This document shows, in pieces, positions 7,222 through 14,059 of a stretch of DNA of 17,156 nt. The DNA lies in the NCBI GenBank assembly GCA_002392705.1, contig DGHP01000071.1, positions 7,672 through 24,827 of the forward strand, given 5' to 3'. Position numbers and translations under genes: made by a program. The stretch is from Lachnospiraceae bacterium UBA3845. Lineage in GTDB: Bacteria; Bacillota; Clostridia; Lachnospirales; Lachnospiraceae. Position 1 is the stretch's first letter; each line of letters begins with the position of its first letter. The notes beneath the pieces were generated by a model. It saw nothing but the letters and a program-made list of their open reading frames with translations. It was not told the origin of the DNA and searched no databases.

Positions 7222-8598
7222 ATGGAGCAGCGTGAAAATTTCGGATCAAGATTAGGGTTTCTTCTGGTCAGCGCGGGCTGCGCGATCGGAATCGGCAATG
7301 TATGGCGTTTCCCCTTTATTACAGGGCAGTACGGCGGAGCCGCCTTTGTGCTGCTGTACCTGTTTTTCCTTGTGATTCTCGGATGGCCGGTCATGACCAT
7401 GGAATTCGCGGTCGGCAGAGGAAGCGGCAAGAGCGTGTCCCGCGGCCTTGAGATTCTCTCCGCGGGGAACGGAAAGAAAAGATGGGGCTGGTTTAAGTGG
7501 TTCTGCATCGCCGGCAATTATATTCTGATGATGTATTACACGACCGTGGCAGGCTGGATGCTCAGCTATGTAGTGAAGATGGCAGGCGGCATGTTCGACG
7601 GCATGGAGGTCAGCGGAGCGGCCAAGATCTTTACGGATTCCCTGGCCAGCCCGTCCCAGCAGCTCATCTGGATGCTGGTGGTGATCGCCATCGGATTCCT
7701 TGTCTGCGCGAGAGGCGTGCAGAACGGCGTTGAGAAGATTACGAAGCCCATGATGCTGGCTTTATTCGGCCTGATGCTGGTTCTGGCTGCCCGCAGCGTA
7801 ACGCTGAAGGGTGCCGGGGACGGCCTTGCTTTTTATCTGATCCCGGACTTCAAAAGAGCCATGGACCAGGGAATCTGGGATGTGATCTTTGCCGCTATGG
7901 GACAGGCATTTTTCACCCTGTCGCTCGGCATCGGCTCGATCGCGATCTTCGGAAGCTATATCGGCAGAGACCGCTCGCTTCCGGGGGAATCCCGAACCGT
8001 TATTATCCTGGATACTTTCGTGGCGATCATGGCCGGTCTGATTATTTTCCCGAGCTGCTTTGCCTACGGCGTTACGCCGGATGCGGGCCCGTCGCTGATC
8101 TTCATCACGCTTCCCGAGGTATTTGCCAGGATGGCAGGCGGAAGGATCTGGGGAACGATTTTCTTCGTCTTCATGTGCTTTGCCAGCCTTTCCACGGTGA
8201 TCGCAGTTTTTGAGAATATCATCGCCATGATTATGGATGCCGCGAACTGGTCCAGAGGAAAATCCGTCGCGGTCAATGCAGTTATACTGACCCTGCTCTC
8301 GATTCCCTGCCCGCTCGGCTACAATCTGCTGAGCAATATCCAGCCCCTGGGAGCCGGCTCCACGATCCTGGATTTCGAGGACTTCATCGTCTCCAATAAT
8401 CTGCTGCCGATCGGAAGCCTGGTCTTTGTCCTTTTCTGCTCGACCAGATTCGGCTGGGGCTTCGACGGTTTTCTGGAGGAAGCCAACAGCGGAAAAGGCG
8501 CGAAGTTCAACAGCGGCCTGCAGTTCTATTTCCGCTGGGTTCTGCCCCTGATCATACTGGTGATCCTGGTGGGCGGCTATATTAATTTCTTCAGATAA
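7222..8598 (+). CDS. Neurotransmitter:sodium symporter (NSS) family amino-acid transporter
   Basis: This inner-membrane, sodium-coupled importer of the LeuT/MhsT type is 458 aa with about 11-12 hydrophobic helices. The broken first helix carries the NSS signature G-I-G-N-V-W-R-F-P at residues 23-31, followed by Y-G-G-A-A-F and M-E-F-A-V-G-R, which are typical of the family. Substrates of bacterial members include tryptophan, tyrosine, leucine and alanine; the sequence alone does not settle which. I chose the ATG at 7222 because it gives the usual short N-terminus (E-N-F-G-S-R-L-G-F). The longer frame back to 7126 adds residues unlike the family and runs into the repeat-bearing gap. The Shine-Dalgarno is weak here. 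The gene ends at a strong terminator. A sulfur-related substrate is suggested only by its position behind cysD-cysNC. Confidence 0.92.
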   Translation: MEQRENFGSRLGFLLVSAGCAIGIGNVWRFPFITGQYGGAAFVLLYLFFLVILGWPVMTMEFAVGRGSGKSVSRGLEILSAGNGKKRWGWFKWFCIAGNYILMMYYTTVAGWMLSYVVKMAGGMFDGMEVSGAAKIFTDSLASPSQQLIWMLVVIAIGFLVCARGVQNGVEKITKPMMLALFGLMLVLAARSVTLKGAGDGLAFYLIPDFKRAMDQGIWDVIFAAMGQAFFTLSLGIGSIAIFGSYIGRDRSLPGESRTVIILDTFVAIMAGLIIFPSCFAYGVTPDAGPSLIFITLPEVFARMAGGRIWGTIFFVFMCFASLSTVIAVFENIIAMIMDAANWSRGKSVAVNAVILTLLSIPCPLGYNLLSNIQPLGAGSTILDFEDFIVSNNLLPIGSLVFVLFCSTRFGWGFDGFLEEANSGKGAKFNSGLQFYFRWVLPLIILVILVGGYINFFR

Positions 8599-8639
8599 AA
8601 AGGGAACGTCAAGGCGGACAGAAAAGCCTGAAATGATTA

Positions 8640-8668
8640 GGCCTCCGGATCAGATCCGGAGGCCTTTT
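8640..8668 (+). terminator. Strong intrinsic terminator after the NSS transporter
   Basis: GGCCTCCGGATC (8640-8651) is followed by its exact reverse complement (8653-8664) and then TTTT. The realistic hairpin is a 9-bp GC-rich stem with a 7-nt loop. It closes the sulfate-activation/transporter unit. Confidence 0.9.
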
Positions 8669-8673
8669 AAAGA

Positions 8674-8754
8674 GCGGGCGGGCCGCCACCGGCATGGCGC
8701 CGCAAGCGGCGGTGCCGGTGGCTTCCTGTATAGGAACAGCTTTCGCCCACCCGC
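8674..8754 (+). other. Nested three-way-junction-like inverted repeats
   Basis: An outer stem pairs GCGGGCGGGC (8674-8683) with GCCCACCCGC (8745-8754), with one mismatch. Inside it lie two adjoining hairpins. The first pairs GCCACCGGCA (8685-8694) with TGCCGGTGGC (8713-8722), with an inner CGCCGC/GCGGCG helix. The second pairs TTCCT (8723-8727) with AGGAA (8732-8736). Little is left unpaired. No poly-T follows closely. Strand and function are uncertain; it could be a structured RNA, a decayed element or a strong bidirectional transcription block. Confidence 0.55.
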
Positions 8755-8954
8755 AGGTATCTTAATATACTGAGTATTTTTTCGCAAGTAGAAAAAAAAC
8801 GGTTTCTGACCGGTCTTTTGGCTATTATCATGAAACTTCTTTGCACAAGTTTGAATAAGAAAGAAAAATCAGGTATCTGAAGGCAGAATCCACAAAAGAG
8901 CGTCCCGGAGCGCTGCCCGGAACAGCTTTTTTTCAGCAGCTCTTTTCTTTGAAT

Positions 8955-8983
8955 TTGACAGAAAAGCGGATGCATGTTTAAAT
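8955..8983 (+). promoter_or_regulatory. Sigma-A promoter for the NlpC/P60 gene
   Basis: A perfect TTGACA (8955-8960) is separated by 17 bp from TTAAAT (8978-8983; 4 of 6 to TATAAT) in an AT-rich setting. It lies about 80 nt ahead of the wall hydrolase gene. Confidence 0.7.
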
Positions 8984-8998
8984 GAATAAAAAGTAAAT

Positions 8999-9043
8999 AT
9001 TCACGGCCGCGGACTTTTAAGGGGAGCCCGGCTGTCAGTGAAT
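8999..9043 (+). promoter_or_regulatory. Leader hairpin in the NlpC/P60 5' UTR
   Basis: ATTCAC (8999-9004) pairs with GTGAAT (9038-9043), and GCCG (9006-9009) with CGGC (9029-9032) inside it. The hairpin starts just after the expected transcription start and ends a few nt before the G-rich Shine-Dalgarno (about 9050-9056). It may stabilise the message or control translation. Confidence 0.45.
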
Positions 9044-9064
9044 GAATAAGGGGGGTATAAAGGA

Positions 9065-10291
9065 ATGAAGAGATTCAGATGGCTCAGGACTGTCCTGATC
9101 ACTTTTATTTTGACAGCGATGATGGCAGCGCCTTCCTTTGCTGTGGAGACACTGACCGGAACTCTGACCTACGGCGGTCAGACCTACACGGTGACGGGCT
9201 ACTGGAAGACGAACGCGAAACAGACAAAGGTCAAGTTTGTCACCAGCAGCGTTCCGGTGAAAAAAGGATGGCTCAGAGTCGGCGGATACACCTACTATCT
9301 GAAGGGAAAAGGAAAAAGAGTAACCGGCGCGGTCTACATCAGCGGCAGATATTACTATTTTGACGCTGAGGGGAAGCAGCGGACCGGACTGATCAATACA
9401 GGGGACGCGACCTATTATTTTGATCCTGCGGAAAACGGGGCCAGAGCGGTAGGAGCCGGGGCCAGAGTGATCGACGGGAACACCTATATGTTCAACGCCC
9501 TCGGCCAGGTGCTCATCAATGCTTTCGATGACAGCGGGAATTTCTATGACGCGAAGGGACACCGGATCCAGAAGGCAACGATCAAGCGCCTGATCCAGGT
9601 TGCGCTGCAGCCTGTCGGATCCACCATGTATGTCTGGGGCGGCGGCTGGAACCAGACCGACGACGGGAGCGGCATCGAGTCGACGACGATCGGCGTTCCG
9701 TCCCGCTGGGCCGCGTTCTTCCGCCAGCAGACCAAAGACTACAATTACCAGAATACACGCTATCAGGTTCATGACGGGCTGGACTGTGCCGGATATATCG
9801 GATGGGCCCTTTACAATACCTTCAATACCGAGAGCGGGCACGGCGGATATGTCATGCTGGCCCAGACCATGGCCAGCACCTACGGCGGATGGGGCTGGGG
9901 AAGCTACAAGGCGGCCGCTTCCGTGAATGATTATAAATGCGGCGATATCATGAGCTATTCCGGCGGGCATGTCTATATCGCACTGGGATCCTGCGACGAC
10001 GGAAGTGTCGTCCTTCTCCATGCAAGCCCGAAGGGGGTCATGATCAGCGGAACCTATTCGAAGTCGGGCAGCAAGGACAGTGAGGCGATCGCTCTGGCAG
10101 AAAAATATATGTCCGAATGCTATCCTGAGTGGTATGCAAAGTATCCGGACCTGGCCAGGGGGACTTCCTATCTTACTTCCTACAGCCAGATGCGCTGGAC
10201 CCTCGGGGGGACAAAGAGCGTCATGACGGATCCGGACGGATATACGACCATGGATCCCGAAGAGATTCTCTTTGACCTGTTTAAAAAATAG
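9065..10291 (+). CDS. Secreted NlpC/P60-like cell-wall hydrolase with cell-wall-binding repeats
   Basis: This 408-aa protein starts with a classical signal peptide (basic M-K-R-F-R-W, hydrophobic core, cleavage after S-F-A at about residue 26). Residues of about 70-155 hold aromatic/Gly cell-wall-binding (choline-binding-like) repeats such as G-R-Y-Y-Y-F-D-A-E-G and D-A-T-Y-Y-F-D. The C-terminal half fits an NlpC/P60 cysteine peptidase: D-C-A-G-Y-I-G-W with nucleophile C241, G-G-H-V-Y-I with H302, and H319 in L-L-H-A-S as a likely third residue. Such enzymes cleave peptide stems of peptidoglycan. A GGGGGG Shine-Dalgarno precedes the ATG by about 9 nt. It has its own promoter and leader hairpin, and its stop codon is the first base of a structured repeat. 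An unusual insert between the Y-V-W-G-G-G motif and the catalytic Cys makes the exact subfamily uncertain. Confidence 0.85.
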   Translation: MKRFRWLRTVLITFILTAMMAAPSFAVETLTGTLTYGGQTYTVTGYWKTNAKQTKVKFVTSSVPVKKGWLRVGGYTYYLKGKGKRVTGAVYISGRYYYFDAEGKQRTGLINTGDATYYFDPAENGARAVGAGARVIDGNTYMFNALGQVLINAFDDSGNFYDAKGHRIQKATIKRLIQVALQPVGSTMYVWGGGWNQTDDGSGIESTTIGVPSRWAAFFRQQTKDYNYQNTRYQVHDGLDCAGYIGWALYNTFNTESGHGGYVMLAQTMASTYGGWGWGSYKAAASVNDYKCGDIMSYSGGHVYIALGSCDDGSVVLLHASPKGVMISGTYSKSGSKDSEAIALAEKYMSECYPEWYAKYPDLARGTSYLTSYSQMRWTLGGTKSVMTDPDGYTTMDPEEILFDLFKK

Positions 10292-10408
10292 GTTACGATT
10301 CACGGCCTGTCTGAAATCAGGTTCTGGTTCGTCGTGCCTGCAGGAGAAACAGGTTCTGATTTCAAATAAGGCCTGCGAAGCAGGAACAAAAATAGCAGCT
10401 GAGTAACC
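10291..10408 (+). repeat. Gene-end structured repeat, copy 1
   Basis: This 118-nt element begins with GGTTAC (10291-10296) and ends with GTAACC (10403-10408), forming a terminal 6-bp pairing. Its first 75 nt match copy 2 at about 66 positions. An internal stem pairs TGAAATCAG (10312-10320) with CTGATTTCA (10356-10364); the loop contains GGTTCGTCG and CCTGCAGGAGAAACAGG. A second hairpin, CCTGC-GAA-GCAGG, lies at 10372-10384. The first base is the last base of the upstream stop codon. The orientation matches the upstream gene. Confidence 0.8.
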
Positions 10409-10419
10409 TTTAATGAAAA

Positions 10420-10465
10420 GAAACCGCCTGCAGGATATCTGCAGGCGGTTTCGGTCCTGTTTTTT
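10420..10465. terminator. Bidirectional intrinsic terminator
   Basis: A perfect 14-bp stem, GAAACCGCCTGCAG (10420-10433) and its reverse complement (10439-10452), closes a 5-nt GATAT loop. On + it is followed at a short distance by TTTTTT (10460-10465). On - it is followed directly by TTTTC. It serves the NlpC/P60 gene from the left and the xre-CYTH unit from the right. Confidence 0.88.
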
Positions 10466-10477
10466 CAGATGATCGGC

Positions 10478-10711
10478 TCAGTCGCGGAAGTCAAAGAAGT
10501 TCTTTACCGGAACATTCAGTACATCCGCAATATCAAACAGTTTCTCCAGAGAGATGGAAGTCGGCATATTAGGCGCTTCCAGATTGCTTATGTGGGTTCT
10601 GCTCAGATTGACAGACTCAGCGAGGTTCTGCTGTGTGATGCCCTTCAGCTTTCTGTAATAAGCGATTGTCAGCCCGAGCTGCTTATACTGATTGAGCCTC
10701 TGTTCAGTCAA
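10478..10711 (-). CDS. XRE family HTH transcriptional regulator (small)
   Basis: This 77-aa protein is almost entirely a Cro/C1-type helix-turn-helix: G-L-T-I-A-Y-Y-R-K-L-K-G-I-T-Q-Q-N-L-A, then the recognition helix around S-R-T-H-I-S-N-L-E, then a dimer-forming helix region ending V-P-V-K-N-F-F. The start is TTG (complement of 10709-10711), decided by a strong AAGGAGG eight nt upstream (complement of 10720-10726). It overlaps the 3' end of the CYTH gene by 8 nt, so the pair is translationally coupled. No sensor domain is present. It may regulate its own operon; targets are unknown. Confidence 0.88.
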   Translation of the reverse strand: MTEQRLNQYKQLGLTIAYYRKLKGITQQNLAESVNLSRTHISNLEAPNMPTSISLEKLFDIADVLNVPVKNFFDFRD

Positions 10712-11186
10712 GGTTGCGTCCTCCTTCTATCAGGTCTTCCGGACTATGGCTGGACAGCCAGGAATTATGGTAGTGGCCGTCGCAGGTCACTTCTTCTCCA
10801 AACCAGTCCGGCGCCTGAAAGGATTCGGCACTGGCCAGATCCGGAAATTCGACTTCTGTAATAACAAGTTTATCCCACACGCCGGAAAATACGTCAACTT
10901 CTGCAGTGAGCCGGTTTCCAAGGGGGATCATGTAGCGTCGCTTCTTCAGAACAGTTCCGTCCGCCTTCTCAAGCAGATGGCGGTAGGCAGCTGCCGTGAG
11001 GGGAAGGTTGTACTCTTCACGGGCCATTAAACCATCTGATTTGTAAGTCATGTAGTAGTCGTCATCAGACCGGCGGATCCTGACAACCGGACTGACGCAC
11101 AGGTAAGCCTGCTCGATCTCATGAAAGGGATACTGTTCCAGATGCTCAGGAAGCTTATCCGGTAAGTATTTTCGTTCTATTTCCAT
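10704..11186 (-). CDS. CYTH domain protein (triphosphate tunnel metalloenzyme family)
   Basis: This 160-aa protein begins with the defining E-I-E-R-K motif at residues 2-6. The tunnel's charged residues follow in order: V-R-I-R-R, M-T-Y-K-S-D-G, E-Y-N-L-P-L, K-K-R-R-Y, and E-V-D-V-F then E-V-E-F-P-D. These fit a beta-tunnel enzyme that binds triphosphates with a divalent metal, such as an inorganic or organic triphosphatase; adenylate cyclase and thiamine-triphosphatase activities are known elsewhere in the family. AAGGG about 7 nt upstream supports the ATG. It is the first gene of a two-gene operon with the xre regulator and transcribes away from the DJ-1 gene. Substrate cannot be predicted from sequence alone. 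Confidence 0.87.
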   Translation of the reverse strand: MEIERKYLPDKLPEHLEQYPFHEIEQAYLCVSPVVRIRRSDDDYYMTYKSDGLMAREEYNLPLTAAAYRHLLEKADGTVLKKRRYMIPLGNRLTAEVDVFSGVWDKLVITEVEFPDLASAESFQAPDWFGEEVTCDGHYHNSWLSSHSPEDLIEGGRNLD

Positions 11187-11327
11187 GCCTGTACCCTTAC
11201 TTTCCCGAACTTCCTATGTATTTTTTATCATTGCCATGATACCATACAAAAAGGCTGTCCGCTATAGATTAAACATACTTTTTTCTACAAAATCAAGTAT
11301 TGCAATGCATCATTATAATAATACAAA

Positions 11328-11355
11328 TTATAATTATGCAAAATTGTGATATGAT
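11328..11355 (+). promoter_or_regulatory. Candidate extended -10 promoter for the DJ-1 gene
   Basis: TGA-TATGAT (11347-11355) is an extended -10 element, with TTATAA (11328-11333; 4 of 6) 16 bp upstream. It sits in a very AT-rich divergent region (11187-11409) that must also hold the CYTH promoter on the other strand, which I could not place confidently. Confidence 0.5.
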
Positions 11356-11409
11356 GCGGAATATATCTGCTGTTACATTAAGAATACAATGAAAGGAGCG
11401 GTAAATGCA

Positions 11410-11958
11410 ATGAAAACTGTCTATATATTTACAGCGGAAGATCTGGAAGAAGTCGAGTGCCTGACTGTGGTGGACCTTCTCCGCCGGGGAGGTGTTGACT
11501 GCAGAATGGTCTCCCTGACGGACAGCCTGGAGATCAGGGGAAGCCACGGGATCCGTATGCAGGCGGATCTGACCTACCCGGAGGCGGATATGGAGAAGGC
11601 GGAGGCATTGATCCTGCCGGGCGGGATGCCGGGAACGCTGCATCTGGGGGAAGACCGGAGACTCGCCGCAGATCTGCTGAAGGCAAAACAGAGCGGAAAA
11701 CTCCTCGCAGCCATCTGCGCCGCGCCGCGTGTGCTTGGGGGACTCGGACTTCTTCAGGGAGAGAGGGCAACCTGCCATCCCGGACATGAAGAATATCTGA
11801 CCGGTGCGGAGCTTACGGAAAATGAGGTGGAGATATCCGGAAACGTCATCACCAGCCGGGGACTCGGGACGGCCATTCCCTTCGCACTGGCGATTCTTGC
11901 AAGGCTCCAGGGCCCGGAAGAGGCAGAAAAAGTACGGAAAGCGATTGTTTTCAATTGA
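11410..11958 (+). CDS. DJ-1/PfpI family protein (YajL/ThiJ-like)
   Basis: This 182-aa protein of the DJ-1 superfamily has the expected nucleophile elbow A-I-C-A-A-P with C103, the conserved Glu in D-L-E-E-V-E (E13), P-G-G-M-P-G at 70-75, and the family's V-D-L-L-R-R-G-G near 21-28 and V-I-T-S-R-G segment. The closest described relatives are YajL/DJ-1, proposed to protect proteins against oxidation or repair glyoxal adducts; the deglycase role is disputed. I chose the ATG at 11410 rather than 11389 because AAAGGAG (11392-11398) precedes it and would otherwise lie inside the gene. It is short of the tig promoter, which overlaps its final codons. The catalytic Cys-Glu pair is intact. Confidence 0.9.
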   Translation: MKTVYIFTAEDLEEVECLTVVDLLRRGGVDCRMVSLTDSLEIRGSHGIRMQADLTYPEADMEKAEALILPGGMPGTLHLGEDRRLAADLLKAKQSGKLLAAICAAPRVLGGLGLLQGERATCHPGHEEYLTGAELTENEVEISGNVITSRGLGTAIPFALAILARLQGPEEAEKVRKAIVFN

Positions 11959-11984
11959 CACGTGTGCTATACTCTTCAATTGAC
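11945..11984 (+). promoter_or_regulatory. tig promoter region with paired TTCAATTGAC repeats
   Basis: TTGTTT (11945-11950) and the extended -10 TGC-TATACT (11965-11973) are 17 bp apart. The 10-bp TTCAATTGAC occurs twice, at 11950-11959 and 11975-11984, exactly 25 bp apart, flanking the -10. The second copy also supplies a possible alternative -35 (TTGACT) for CACAAT (12004-12009). The repeats could be regulator sites; they do not match the CtsR heptamer pattern. Confidence 0.55.
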
Positions 11985-12036
11985 TGCATTTGTGTCATTT
12001 ACGCACAATACTTTACAAATAAGGAGCATTACTGGA

Positions 12037-13380
12037 ATGAGCGTTTCGTTGGAGAAGAAAGAGAATAATATGGCAGTGCTTACTGTCGAGATAGAAGCCG
12101 ATGAACTGGTCAAAGCCCTTCAGGAAGCTTATATGAAGGAAAAGGGACGGATCCAGATTCCCGGCTTCCGTAAAGGCAAGGCCCCCAGGAAGATGATCGA
12201 GAAGCTTTACGGCAAGGCGGTCTTCTATGAAGAGGCGGCGAATATCCTGCTGCAGAAGACCTATGACAAGGCCGTAGCCGAGTGCGGGGAGACTGTCGTT
12301 TCACGTCCGCGGATCGATATTTCCCAGATTGAAGAGGGAAAGAACTTTATCTATACGGCCGAAGTGGCCCTGAAGCCGGAAGTCACCCTTGGCCAGTATA
12401 AGGGTGTTGAGGTTCCGAAGAGAGAGATCAGCGTCTCCGAAGACGAGGTCAATGCTGAGATCGAGAGAGAAAGAGATCAGAACTCCCGGATGATCGACGT
12501 GGATGACAGACCTGTCCAGGACGGCGACAAAGTGAAGCTTGACTTTGACGGCAGCGTGGACGGAGTTCCCTTTGACGGCGGGAAGGGCGAAAACTATGAT
12601 CTGACGATCGGTTCCGGATCCTTCATCCCGGGCTTTGAGGAGCAGATCGTCGGCAAAAACATCGGCGAAGACTTCGACGTGAACGTCACATTCCCGGAGG
12701 ATTATCAGGCGAAGGAACTGCAGGGGAAGGCAGCCGTCTTCAAGTGCAGAGTGAACAGCATCCAGGTGAAGGAACTTCCGGAGCTGAATGATGATTTCGC
12801 TCAGGATGTTTCCGAGTTTGATACCCTGGATGAGTATAAGGCCAGCATCGAGGCAAAGATCCGCGAGCGCAAGGAGAATGAAGCGAAGAACCGGAAAGAG
12901 ACCGCCGCAGTGGAGAAAGCTGTCTCCAACGCGGCTGTCGAGCTCCCGGATGCGATGGTGGAAGACCAGGCGCAGAGAATGGTGGATGAATTCGCCCAGC
13001 AGCTTCAATCCCAGGGACTTACCCTCGACCAGTACAGACAGTATACCGGCATGAACGAGAGCGCTTTCCTGGACCAGATGAAGCCGCAGGCGGTCGCCAG
13101 AATCCGCAACAACCTTGTCCTTGAAGCGGTCGCGAAGGCGGAACATATCGAGATCAGCGATGAGCGCCTGGACGAAGAGATCCAGAAGATGGCCGACCAG
13201 TACAGGATGGAGAAGGATAAGCTCTATGAGCTTCTCAGTGATGAGTCCAAAGCGCAGATGAAGGAAGACATCGCTGTACAGGAAGCTGTGAAGCTGATCG
13301 GCGGCAGCGCGGTTGAAGTTGATATGCCTGAGGAAGAGACACAGCCGGAAGATCTGGAGAAGACCCCGGACGCAGAGTAA
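12037..13380 (+). CDS. tig: Trigger factor (ribosome-associated chaperone/PPIase)
   Basis: Trigger factor binds the ribosome exit tunnel and protects and isomerises nascent chains. The 447-aa protein has the ribosome-binding domain with G-F-R-K-G-K-A-P at 43-50, a central FKBP-type domain at about 160-245 (D-G-D-K-V-K-L-D-F-D-G, G-S-G-S-F-I-P-G-F-E), and a long helical, charged C-terminal arm domain. The start at 12037 gives the usual M-S-V-S-L-E-K N-terminus and has AAGGAG (12021-12026) 10 nt upstream; the frame continues 75 nt further up without support. It ends in an acidic tail. It begins the classical tig-clpP-clpX cluster and is separated from clpP by 82 nt that include a small GCGGC/GCCGC hairpin (13414-13428). 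Confidence 0.97.
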   Translation: MSVSLEKKENNMAVLTVEIEADELVKALQEAYMKEKGRIQIPGFRKGKAPRKMIEKLYGKAVFYEEAANILLQKTYDKAVAECGETVVSRPRIDISQIEEGKNFIYTAEVALKPEVTLGQYKGVEVPKREISVSEDEVNAEIERERDQNSRMIDVDDRPVQDGDKVKLDFDGSVDGVPFDGGKGENYDLTIGSGSFIPGFEEQIVGKNIGEDFDVNVTFPEDYQAKELQGKAAVFKCRVNSIQVKELPELNDDFAQDVSEFDTLDEYKASIEAKIRERKENEAKNRKETAAVEKAVSNAAVELPDAMVEDQAQRMVDEFAQQLQSQGLTLDQYRQYTGMNESAFLDQMKPQAVARIRNNLVLEAVAKAEHIEISDERLDEEIQKMADQYRMEKDKLYELLSDESKAQMKEDIAVQEAVKLIGGSAVEVDMPEEETQPEDLEKTPDAE

Positions 13381-13462
13381 GAGCGGGGACAGACCGGAGT
13401 CCGGATCGCAGCTGCGGCACTGAGCCGCGGGAACGGACAGATATGAAGCAGGGGAGGTTTTT

Positions 13463-14044
13463 ATGGCTTTAATTCCCTATGTCATCGAGCAGACGAGCAG
13501 GGGCGAGCGCTCCTATGATATCTATTCGAGACTGTTAAAGGACCGGATCATTTTCCTCGGGGAGGAAGTGAACGATGTTACGGCCAACCTGGTTGTGGCA
13601 CAGCTGCTCTTCCTTGAGTCTGAAGATCCGAACAAGGATATTCATCTGTATATCAACAGTCCCGGCGGTTCTGTTTCCGCCGGCTGGGCGATCTTTGATA
13701 CGATGCGCTATATCAAGTGCGACGTATCCACGACCTGCATCGGCATGGCCGCGAGCATGGGCGCTTTCCTGCTTGCGGGCGGGACAAAGGGCAAGCGCTT
13801 TGCGCTTCCGAATTCCGAGATCATGATCCATCAGCCTTCCGGCGGCGCGCAGGGACAGGCCAGCGATATCAAGATCCAGGCGGACCAGATCATAGAGATC
13901 CGCAAAAGACTGAACCGCTATCTTTCCGAGAACACCGGACAGCCGATCGAAATAATCGAGCGGGATACGGAACGGGATCACTGGATGAGCGCCGAGGAAG
14001 CGAAAGCATACGGGCTGATCGACGAGGTTGTCAGTTCACGCTGA
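13463..14044 (+). CDS. clpP: ATP-dependent Clp protease proteolytic subunit (ClpP)
   Basis: ClpP forms the tetradecameric serine protease chamber used with ClpX and other Clp ATPases. At 193 aa the length is normal. The catalytic triad is intact: S98 in G-M-A-A-S-M-G-A, H123 in M-I-H-Q-P-S-G-G, and D172 in E-R-D-H-W-M-S. The N-terminal L-I-P-Y-V-I-E-Q is the typical short propeptide/axial loop region. A strong AGGGGAGG (13450-13457) precedes the ATG by 5 nt. Its stop is 15 nt from the clpX start, so the two are coexpressed. Confidence 0.98.
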   Translation: MALIPYVIEQTSRGERSYDIYSRLLKDRIIFLGEEVNDVTANLVVAQLLFLESEDPNKDIHLYINSPGGSVSAGWAIFDTMRYIKCDVSTTCIGMAASMGAFLLAGGTKGKRFALPNSEIMIHQPSGGAQGQASDIKIQADQIIEIRKRLNRYLSENTGQPIEIIERDTERDHWMSAEEAKAYGLIDEVVSSR

Positions 14045-14059
14045 AAAAAGGATGACTGA

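Larger units (their letters stand above)
8599..9064. other. 466-bp non-coding gap with several RNA-like structures
   Basis: I see no convincing gene here; a 102-codon frame on the - strand has no recognisable features. The gap holds the NSS terminator (8640-8668), a nested fold (8674-8754), an AT-rich stretch with the 8-bp palindrome GACCGGTC (8808-8815), an A/T-flanked inverted repeat AAAAGAGC (8894-8901) with GCTCTTTT (8939-8946) that also encloses GCTG/CAGC plus seven Ts, a consensus-like promoter (8955-8983), and a leader hairpin (8999-9043). A small RNA gene between 8755 and 8950 is possible but no strong promoter marks it. Confidence 0.6.

Noticed and set aside
8667..8975. 102-codon frame on the - strand in the gap before the wall hydrolase
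   Set aside because: It runs through a terminator and nested inverted repeats, has no domain, and no good start signal supports it.
9035..10303. 422-codon open frame on the - strand
   Set aside because: It is antisense to the NlpC/P60 gene, which has a signal peptide, catalytic motifs, promoter and Shine-Dalgarno. The antisense product resembles nothing.
11950..11984. CtsR operator upstream of tig
   Set aside because: The GTCAA-containing boxes are 25 bp apart, not a close direct repeat of the GTCAAA heptamer, so the CtsR pattern is not met.
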